Part shown: positions 32,541-41,159 of the stretch, piece by piece
Numbering within the stretch: the stretch's first letter is position 1
Layout: the number at the start of each line of letters is the position of its first letter
From: Dolomedes plantarius
Lineage: Eukaryota > Arthropoda > Arachnida > Araneae > Dolomedidae
Assembly (NCBI GenBank): GCA_907164885.2
Contig: OU015491.1
Coordinates: forward strand, 117,697,431 to 117,761,430
Direction of reading: 5' to 3'
Length of the DNA: 64,000 bases
Translations under genes and position numbers: made by a program
Notes under the pieces: model-generated
What the model saw: only the letters and a program-made list of their open reading frames with translations
Database searches by the model: none
What the model was told of the DNA's origin: nothing

Positions 32541-33491
32541 AAGTCACGAACCTGCTTTTCATAGGTTATCGTTTTTCTTCATTTTGTTCATCTCGAGCTG
32601 GCAAGTCTCTTTCTAATTGAGTCTTTAGTGTTTGCATATTCAATTTAGTGTCTCAGTGCTTTAGTGTGCTTTAGTGTGTGTAATCAGTCTTTAGTTTTTG
32701 CATATCTAAACGTAATTTGGAATCGTCAGTTAACTGAAATTCATCTTCAAGTTCTTCAATTTGGTTGTCTAATTCGATGTTAAGATCTTCAACCTCTGAC
32801 TATAATTTTTTCTTTGATTTATCCAGTTTTTCATGAACCTTTTGTAATTCATCTAATTTGTGCTGCAGTATATCAATATCTTTCGACATCGTCTTCTTTT
32901 GTTCTTCTAACAAAGCAGAAGCATGTGCTTCCTCTTCAGCTTTCTTTTTATATTCTGCAACCTAGACATTGGCAATAGCTAATTTTTTCTCTAAGTTTTT
33001 CCGTGCTTCTTCCTCTTCAACTACTTGCTCTTGTACACTTTCACATTCTTATTCAAGATTGCGCTTAGTCTTCTCTAAAGCATTTTAGCTTTTTGCACTG
33101 AATCTAACTGTTCATTTATTTTTTCAGTGGCTACTGTAGGTTTCTGGTTTAAATCACGAATCTGGTTTTGATGTGCAGCAGTTTCGTCTTCCAAGTTCCT
33201 CTTTAAAATATTGAGTTCTTCCTCTATTTTAGTTCTCAATGCTTGTTTTGCAGCTGTTGAATCCATAGAATCAAGAAGTTTATTCCTCAAAGCTTCTAAC
33301 TCCTCATTTAAGTTTCTTTTCTGCTTTTCAGACATTGCTAAATCTTCTTGTAAGTGAATCAATTCAGATTCCAAAGCTTTCTGTTTCGTTTCAGCTTCTT
33401 TGGCTTGATCATTCAGTTTATTCTTAACTAACCGAGATTCTTCCACTTCTCGCTGAAAATCTTTCAACTGACTCTGCAATTTTTTGAGTTG
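32541..33491 (-). pseudogene. Non-muscle myosin II tail, rearranged, inside gypsy
   Basis: The minus strand encodes coiled-coil sequence with clear non-muscle/smooth myosin heavy-chain landmarks. In reading order: QLKKLQSQLKDFQREVEESR with LIHLQEDLAMSE (late tail); LDSMDSTAAKQALRTKIEEE with LNILKRNLEDE (early tail); EEEEARKNLEKKLA and VHEKLDKSKKKL with LNIELDNQ (middle); and ELEDEFQLTDDSKLRLDMQ with RDEQNEEKR and VRDLKDE (shortly before the late block). Compared with intact myosin the late block comes first, so the order is circularly permuted. About 110 residues are missing at each of two joins. There are no introns, but at least three in-frame stops and a frameshift. It is a dead mRNA-derived copy. 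Protease lies directly upstream, integrase directly downstream. Confidence 0.85.
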
Positions 33492-33575
33492 GTGGGTTTG
33501 GTCAGTGATCATTGTAGTCTCGCTACCTGAATCGTGAAGCCCATGAAGATCAACATTGTTTATCTTTATTGGATA
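33492..33575 (-). pseudogene. Ty3/gypsy aspartic protease fragment
   Basis: The minus strand reads PIKINNVDLHGLHDSGSETT and then MITDQT before the myosin frame begins. DSG is the catalytic Asp motif of retroviral-type proteases, in the usual setting of a hydrophobic strand and a following Thr/Ser. The upstream part is cut off by a hAT end at 33576. The frame runs without break into the myosin segment, so a chimeric polyprotein was once possible. Confidence 0.75.
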
Positions 33576-34683
33576 CAGTGGCGTAGCTAGAACTTTTGCC
33601 GCCCTTTCTAAGTCAATCAATTGGTGGTTTTTATAAATTAATAAACATAAATAAATAATTGTAATTGAGACAAACTATAGGTGGGGAACTTTTTTACCAT
33701 TGGATGCCATATTTAAATTAGGCAGTAATAAAGGATGCCGCTTAAGTTGATATACCTATAAATGCAATTTTTATAAAGACCACAAGAAACTTACGGAGGT
33801 CGCAATTTCCCCACCTATGAGACAAAACATATACCTAATTTATAAAAAAAAATTCCATAAAATGCTTTATTTTATATTTTTATATTTATAAATAAAAATA
33901 AATAATTTCATTTCTTTTGGATAAACAAACAAATTGTATACACATGTGTATGTAAACAAAACATATTTATATATTTACTCTTCTAACTTTCATAGTAGAA
34001 AAATCGTGTATAATGCTCTCAAAATTTATATTATTTGTAATTTCTTGTTCTATAGACAATATTGCAAGATTTTGTAGTTTTAAATCTCTCATTGTGGAAC
34101 GAAGATAATTTTTTATCAACTTCAATTTAAAGAAGCTCCTTTCGCAACTAGCGACACTAATAGCAATTGTTAAAAAATATTCTTAGCAAAATTACAATGT
34201 TGGGTACAGAATTTTCCAATCTATACTGTTGAATAAATTTTAGTAGATTAAGAGGGCCTTCCTTCCCGTCTTTCCAACGTTTTGCGTTTTCTTGTAGTAC
34301 AGGTACAGCCATAAAAACCTGGATCCTTTTTCTTTCAATATAAACTGTTCTTTATCAATGTCAATAAAGTCATTTATTTGACATTCAAATTCTTCATTTA
34401 GTAGGTTACATGGTATTACACACGAATATTTTCTTTCAAGGACATGCAACTGATCAAATTACAATTTTATAAGGGACTCAGATGGAAAAAGAGTTTTCGT
34501 CACGAATGGTTACAAAATTACGATTGGTTAGCTTCTTCCAGTAAACTTAAGGGTGGACTTTGTAAAACTTGTGTTACATTTCGACCAAATTTAAGAAGAG
34601 GGATTTTTGGATCTTTCATTGTAAAACCTTTCAAGAATTACAAAGACTTCCATGAAAATGCAAAAGAACATATGTGTTTTTAG
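33576..34683. mobile_element. hAT element pieces in opposing orientations
   Basis: CAGTGGCGTAGCTAGAAC at 33576 is a hAT end. The minus strand at about 34180-33978 gives SVASCERSFFKLKLIKNYLR and LAILSIEQE, the hAT dimerisation region of a ZMYM1-like transposase. On the plus strand, 34444-34683 gives FRHEWLQNYDWLASSSKLKG and LCKTCVTFRP, the N-terminal TTF-type zinc finger of the same class. The two ends of one transposase are therefore present but head to head, implying an inversion or two copies. The LINE begins directly after 34683. A 144-bp MITE is nested inside. Confidence 0.75.
33675..33818. mobile_element. Short hAT MITE, family C (144 bp)
   Basis: Ends CTATAGGTGGGGAA and TTTCCCCACCTAT, with a perfect 8-bp duplication GAGACAAA (33667-33674 and 33819-33826). 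It shares TAAATTAGG.AGTAATAAAG and GTTGAT.TACCTATAAATGCA with the longer element at 57791-59232. Confidence 0.9.
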
Positions 34684-34972
34684 TGGCATCGTTCATGTAT
34701 ATGAACGGGTAGCCGCTGAATAAACAGAGTTTGGTTAGTGACACGTGGCAGTCGGTTGCGTTTCTTGTTGTTCTATCTTGCTTTTTCGCTGCTTTTTGGT
34801 AGGCGTTCTTCGTGTACCGTTTGTGTTTTGTTTCCTGTGTTGCGTTGTGCTTCTTGTGGCTGCTTTTCGTGTGGGTTTCTGATTTTTTCCTCGGTTTTGT
34901 TTGTCGCGTTGGTTCTGCTGCTGCCGGTGACGGAGTATGCGGTAAGTGGTTTCTGAATTTTTCTTTTCTGGT

Positions 34973-36232
34973 ATGGAGGAGTCGCCGGCTGACGACAACT
35001 TCTTCTGGTCTGCTAAGCTCCAGCCGCATGAATTTTTGAATGAAGCTTTGGGTCAAGGTGTAGGAACTTTAACAATTTTTCTTGAAACTCCTGCAGGGGC
35101 TATCCCAATTTCACACCCCAAAAAACTGAAAGATGAGCTGGTCAGTCGCGTCGGTCCCAAGATATGTTTAAGTTTTTTAAAGGCCACACGTAATGGAAAA
35201 ATCGTTTGTGTCACGGAAGATAACAATACTGCCATCCAATTGTTAAAAATTAATGAAATATTGTCGGTACCTATCGTGCCCAGATTAAATCCGGATACAC
35301 TTACGTCAAAGTTTTTACTTTATGATATCCCGCTAAATGTCACCTGCAATGAAGTTGCGGAAGAACTGTAAGAGAATGGCATTCCGGTTTTTGAAGTCCG
35401 TCATTTTCAGAAGCTGACGGGAGGTAATCGTGTTCCGCTTAAAACCATGCTGGTAACAAAAATTGGTCAACAACTCCCTGACAAGATTCACTTGTGGTTC
35501 GAAGAAATACGCATACGGCCTTTTATCGATAGACCCCGGCAGTGTAACAATTGTTTCCAATTCTCACATTCGACTAGGGCATGTAAAAACGCTGTGGTAT
35601 GCTATAAGTGTGGAGAAGAACATGCTACTCAATCGTGCCAGGCTGATAAAGTGAAATGTAGCAACTGTGGCGAGGGCCATGAAGCAATCAGCAAAAGTTG
35701 CAGCGCATATATCCGAGAAGCGGAAATAAATAAATTCAAATGCCTTAACCATTTAACGATCACAGAAGCTCGGCGTCGTTATGCACAGAATAATAACAAT
35801 AGGAAGGCACCTTCCTATGCGGGGGTTGCGTCTCCCAGCTATAGGGAGGAAAAGATTAATCTACAGGAGGTAACCACGAATTTTGAAAAGAGCATGGAAA
35901 GATTCGAGGCTAAGTTTGAGGAAACCCTCCAGAATTTTTTAAGTACTCAAGTCGAAACTTTCAACAGAGTCATCGAAATAATGACATCATCCTTTACGAA
36001 CATGTTACAAAAATTTCTCCCCCCGACGCTGTCGGGTGCTCCGCAAACTAGAGAAAAAATAAAGAAAAAACAGAGACTGTCACAAGCTAATTCGCCATCG
36101 CCCCTGTCCTCTACTGCTGGGGACTTCGGTTCGATGGATTTCTTCGGGACCACCGATCTTGATAATCCCAGTCCTCCGCCTGGGCCGCCCCTGTTTTTTG
36201 AGGGGGCCTTTCCTGACTCCCCTCCCCTCTAG
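34973..36232 (+). pseudogene. LINE ORF1 (gag-like, three zinc knuckles)
   Basis: Nucleic-acid-binding ORF1 protein, about 420 codons from the ATG at 34973, which opens MEESPADDNFFW. One TAA at 35369-35371 interrupts the frame (EEL-stop-ENGI); otherwise it is open. The N-terminal 170 residues have an RRM-like layout. Three CCHC knuckles follow: CNNCFQFSHSTRAC, CYKCGEEHATQSC and CSNCGEGHEAISKSC, the typical I/Jockey-type trio. The C-terminal part has a predicted amphipathic stretch (FEKSMERFEAKFEETLQ) and a basic block KIKKKQR, then a Pro-rich end. In LINEs this protein coats the RNA and is needed for retrotransposition. ORF2 overlaps its last bases in another frame. Confidence 0.92.
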
Positions 36233-39200
36233 GGGGGTGGGCTGTCTGGCGGCCTTCTTTTGGTTTGTCCGTGTTCCTTTTTGTTTTTGGTCTGGCTTCT
36301 TTTTCTGTTGTGTCGTGGAACGTTCGTGGTGTTCGGGCCAGGGCCGCTTGGCTCCGGTGTCCGGTTTTTGCTTCTGTTCCTGTTTTGCTTACTCAAGAAA
36401 CCTTCCTTACTCCGGCTCTTTCTTTCGCTGTCAATCAGAAAGTCCTTTATCGTAGAGATAGACCTGGAGGCGGTGGGGGTGGCGTCCTCACCGCGATCCA
36501 GCGTAATGTTACTTCCATCGACCTGTCTCTCCCCATTCAACATCCTTTCATCGAGTATGTGGCTGTTAAATTATGGGTCAACAATACTCCTCTCACCATT
36601 GTAAATATCTACAATCCCAGATGCAGTTTTGACCTTGGCTTTTTCGTTTCTCTTCTTGATAATATTGAACCACCTTTTATTATCATGGGGGACCTAAATT
36701 TAAATTTACTAAAACGGGGTACTCAAGGTCTGGCCCCGGTGAATCAGTTTCTCGACTGGGTTGCTAGAAATGATCTTTGCATTGTTAACAGGGATATTCC
36801 TACCCGTTTCATGGCTAACAATTCACCTTCTGTACTCGATCTTGCTATCATTTCTCCAGACTTATTCCCTATTGTAAAATTTTATATCCACCCTGATAGC
36901 TTTGACTCGGATCATTGTCCAATGTTCTTACAGCTTTATGGCCCTTACACTCAGGGTGTTACTACTACCTTTCGACTTCGGACCAATTGGACTAGGGCTG
37001 GCCGAGATTTAAATAATAGCATGAATTGCCATAACATTCTTTCCTTCTCGGATCTTATGTCTTCAAGTAAACAGGCTATCTCAGATAATAATCACTCTCA
37101 AAGAATTACTGGGACGTCCTACCCACAGTGGTGGAACTCGAGGTGCTCTTGGATCTTGGGACAGAAAAGGAAGTATCTTCGGCTGGCTAAACGGACTTTT
37201 TCGCGTGATTACTGGTTACAGTATAAAAAATTTTCAAGTCTTTTACGGCGTCATATAAAATGCAGCATTCGTAGCTTTTGGAACAAGCTCTGTAATAGTC
37301 AAAACAGTATGCAGACCATCTATCGCATTCTTAAGAAGCAATCTACCCTACAGGCTTCTGGGGGGACTTTGCTTTATCGGGGTGTTTGTATCAATTGCCC
37401 CTATCGTCAAGCTATCCTTTTCGGCCAGAACCTTTACCCTACTTCACACCACCCTCCCCTTCCGCACGCTCTTACCAATGTAATGGAGGATTTTAACAAC
37501 CCTATTTCTACTCTGGAGCTCCAGCTTGCGATCAAGGCTACTAGACCCACCACTCCCGGGGAAGACGGCATCTCGGCAAAGCTAATCAAGCAAATTGATC
37601 CTAATAACCTCTGCAAGATTGGTGGCATTTTTAATAATCTCCTTGATACGGCCAGTGTCCCGAGTCAGTGGCGCTCTGCCATTATTCTTCCCATTCTGAA
37701 ACCCAAGAAGCCCAGTACCCTGATTTCTTCGTATCGCCCGATTGCTCTTACTTCGGTTTGGAGTAAAATTTTTGAACGCATTATTCTCCATCGTCTCACT
37801 CGCTGGTCTATCAGCCACAATGTTTTTCCTCCCGGCCTCGGTGGCTGTCTCCCCAATCGGGACAGCCAATCTGTCTTGGCCAAGATGTACCTTGATATCC
37901 AGGAAGCTCGCCTGAACAAAAAATATATTCTCCTTGTTAACCTAGACATTGAAAAGGCGTACGATTCCGTTTGGATCGATGGGTTGATTTACAAGCTGGC
38001 TTCCGTTGGTGTTGGTGGAAACGTTTTATTATGGATTTCTAAGTGGCTACAGGATAGGAACATTAAAGTGAAATGGCACAATCACATTTCCCCCCCTCAA
38101 AAGGTTACGTCTGGTATTCCTCAGGGTAGCGTTCTGTCCCCTTTTCTTTTCTCTATGTATATGCTTGATATTTTTGAAACGACCCCGTCCAGGGTTACTG
38201 TGCTGACTTACGTTGATGACATTTTTGTATATGCTATTGGTGATGATCCTGCTACCACTTGCAATGATTTGCAAACAGCTTTTGATAACATTCTAAAGTG
38301 GTGTAATTATTGGAAGTTTTCTCTCTCCCCATCGAAGAGCACGGCTATAAATTTTTCAAGGGGTAGGTCTCCCTGCCCTGAAAGCCGTATCGCTGGCCAT
38401 CCTATTCCGTGGAGTAAAAAGATCAAAATTCTGGGTTGCGTCCTGTCGTCAACCATGTCCACCGCGCCTCAGGTTCAGTATCTGCGTGAAAAAACTCACC
38501 GTCGGCTAAACATGCTAAAAGGTTTGGTGTATAAAACTCGTGGCGCCACTAGCCGGACTCTTATCCCAGTCGTCAATGCGGTTATACGCAGTGTTTTTGA
38601 CTATTGTGGTTTCCTGTATTCCCAGATTTCAAAGAGTGACGCTAATACCATGGAGGCCTTATACTCCATTGCCCTCCGTCTGGCCACTGGTCTCCCCCGG
38701 TGGACGCCGATCCCTGTTCTTCGGGCTGAGGTTCACCAAAACAGCATTGCATGCCGCATTCAGCACCTTAATAAATGTTTTCTTATTAAACACCTGTCGC
38801 TCCATACCAAATCTTTTCTTTATAGTAACCTTCATAGGTGTGTTTCGGGAAACTCATCCAATATCCCTGATTTGCTGCGTACCATGAATATCACTATGGA
38901 TACGTACTGTCTGGGCTCAAGCTTTTTCCTTGACCCTGGCCGCACTTTTCTTTCTCATCAGGTGGAGATTGTTACGCAGGGTCTCCCCTTTCAAATTAAA
39001 GATCTCCCGAACTCTGTGATTTCAGCTTTATGGGCTGAGTTCATCAATAATTAGCAGCCAAAGTGCGTTTTGATCGCCACTGACGCCTCCAAGACCGACG
39101 ACAAAGTGGCGATTGCGGCCTTAAACCACTCGACTAATTCTGGGAAAGCCATGTTAACCCATCGCCTGAACTCAATCTTTACCGCGGAAGCTCTAGCTAT

Positions 39201-39903
39201 CGTTCTGGCTATTGATATGTGTGGCCAGGAGGTTGATCACGTTTTAATTGCTTCTGACAGCCTCTCCGTTCTCTCGGCGCTTCATATGGCTCATTCGAAG
39301 TCCCCAGCGGTCATCCTTTTGCTGCATAGTAAAATTACTAACGCTCTTGAGAGAATCAATTCCATTCGGCTGGTCTGGACCCCTGGTCATCGGGGCATCT
39401 ATCCAAATGAGGTGGCCGATGAGATGTGTAGACATGGCCCTTTCACTACGGACCAACTTAATGTGGTTAGCCCGGAAGACATCATTAGAAGAATCAAAAG
39501 TGACATGTACGCTGCCGGGGAGGATGAATGGAATAGAAGCATTTATCGTCAGCGGTATGGTGCTATTAACCTCAAGAATCAAACGCATCGTAGGTGGATT
39601 TACCATCGTCAGATTGATGTTCTGGTTGCCCGCTGGCGTACCAAAACGATTCAGTGCAACCATCTTTGGCATAAGTTGAATATGGCTCGTTCCCCTCTGT
39701 GCGACACGTGTAATGAAAATGATACGCCAGATCACATTTTTCTCAGCTGCTCCAAGTTCCGGGTGCAGCGTTGTGCTTTATTTAATTCTCTTGGGATTAG
39801 AGATAACCCTTCTTATGATTCTGTTATTAATTCGGCTACGAGTTCGTGGCGTGGGCTGGTTGCCCTGGCTTGTTTTACGCTTCGCTCCCTTGGTTGGGGG
39901 TGA
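36217..39903 (+). pseudogene. LINE ORF2: endonuclease, RT and RNase H
   Basis: The protein nicks target DNA and reverse-transcribes the LINE RNA. The frame opens after a stop at 36214-36216, overlaps the end of ORF1 by 16 nt in the -1 frame, and lacks any ATG near its start, so coupling to ORF1 by frameshift or reinitiation is likely. APE-like endonuclease: SWNVRGVR, LTQETF, GDLNLN, SVLDLAIISPDL, DSDHCPMF. RT: SSYRPIALTSVWSKIFER, LDIEKAYDSVW, SGIPQGSVLSPFLFSMY and catalytic YVDD. RNase H: IATDASK, TAEALAI, ASDSLSVL and HRGIYPNEVADEM carry all four acidic residues. A CCHC-type CDTCN...DHIFLSC follows. One in-frame TAG (39052-39054) separates RT from RNase H; all else is open over about 1,220 codons. 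Confidence 0.93.
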
Positions 39904-40200
39904 TCTCTGTTTTTGTTCGTGTGTGTGTTGTTTTGTGTCTGTTGTTTGTCGTTGGTTTGCGGTGTCTACGTGGTTCTTCTCCCCCGTGGTTTGTTTTTGT
40001 GGTCCCGGGTGGGGCTTCTCGCCGCTTTCCTTCTCCCATGTTCGAAGCTTATGTTTCAAAGTTTCTCCGTGCTAGTTGGTCTAGTGTCTGCCCGTCCATG
40101 TTTTTCCTTTTCGGTTCGCTATGTAGAGACAAAGCCGGCCGCCTGGCTGTAGCATAAGTCTCACAAATCTTGAACTCAATTCAATTCAATTCAATTCAAC

Positions 40201-40569
40201 AGAGTTTTCAAAATATCATCAGATATTTGATTTCCAGCTAAAGACCTCATTTCATGCAAGAGCTGAGTGGGTTTTTTAATCACCCAAATGCAATTCTTGT
40301 AACATAGTTCTTAATCGCGAACTCTCAGATATTGAAAAATGTTTTATAATGCGCTTCTTAAGCATTCTGTATGAGTCTTCTGTGGGTGACTTTTCAGCAA
40401 TATCCCTAACATATGATAGGATTTCTATGTCAAGAGAAGTCACAATGCAATGAAATTTAGTGCATTCGTCCTTAATACCCGCCATTCCAAAACTAGATTC
40501 AACTTGAAGGAACCATAAGTTTGTCAGTTTTCCAGAGCGGGGGGGGGGGGGGGGGTGCACGAAATGCAA
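40201..40569 (-). pseudogene. Ty3/gypsy gag fragment
   Basis: The minus strand reads NLWFLQVESSFGMAGIKDE, then VTSLDIEILSYVRDI, SSRLRTMLQELHLGD, and after a frameshift and stop, KPTQLLHEMRSLAGNQIS. This is the conserved gag core of arachnid-type gypsy elements (WF.QVE.QF...., LRTLLQELELGD, QLLREM). The upstream end dissolves in a C homopolymer, and the downstream end is cut by the 3' tail of the LINE. Orientation and order fit the protease and integrase pieces at 33575-32225, so all are probably parts of one gypsy copy split by hAT and LINE. Confidence 0.82.
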
Positions 40570-41159
40570 CGCGTGCTATTTCGGTTCCAGCCGTGTTTTC
40601 CATAATGCGTATGTGAGGTAAAACAAATTAAATTGTTTTTAAAGTATATAAAATCCCTAATGCATCATGTTAGTAAAAATTTTAAATCTACAAAAGGCTA
40701 GATGAATTTAAAAAATAAAATTTTAAATACCCATGCAAACAGCACGTGCACAAATTCCAACGCGAAAAATCATGGACTAGAAAAGAAGTACTTACTTGCG
40801 TAACACAGCTTTAAAGTTTAACGAGTAGAAGATTCGCTCAGTAGTCTCGAGGTCACCATTTTGTAGTCCCGAGTTCTGTAGTGATAAGTATACTATTTGA
40901 GGAAACAGACTTATTCGACTCCAATCTTGTTTATTTTTCAAGATTTAAAAATAAAAAACAAAAGTTGCATTCTAACTACTTGTTAAAAGGAAATTAAAAC
41001 ATAATAAACTTATTCAAAGTATTTAGACATGCGGCCAAGAAAACTGCCGGCACGAGTACGGCGTGCAAAAAGCGGGGAAGTAGCTGAGCTGCTGTGGACT
41101 GCGGCTGCTAGCTTATATTACCGTTGAGTACGTGACGTCGAATGAGCGGCGTTACAAAT
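40570..41159. other. Unassigned DNA
   Basis: Includes a GC-richer stretch at about 41025-41130 but no recognised gene, LTR or transposon end. Confidence 0.45.

Larger units (their letters stand above)
34684..40200 (+). mobile_element. Nearly intact LINE, EN-RT-RNase H type
   Basis: Full-length-looking non-LTR retrotransposon of about 5.5 kb: GC-richer 5' UTR (34684-34972), ORF1 with zinc knuckles, ORF2 with endonuclease, reverse transcriptase and RNase H, a 3' UTR, and a (TTCAA)n-type tail at 40168-40200. RNase H after RT and ORF1 knuckles place it in the I-like group of LINEs. Base composition is clearly richer in G+C than the surroundings. The 5' flank is hAT sequence and the 3' flank gypsy gag, with no visible target duplication, so insertion was probably accompanied by a deletion. 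Only two in-frame stops break the coding capacity, which indicates a recent insertion. Confidence 0.93.

Noticed and set aside
36229..36543. Antisense frames within the LINE (also at 37.4-38.3 and 39.2-40.1 kb)
   Set aside because: They overlap well-supported endonuclease, RT and RNase H domains on the plus strand.
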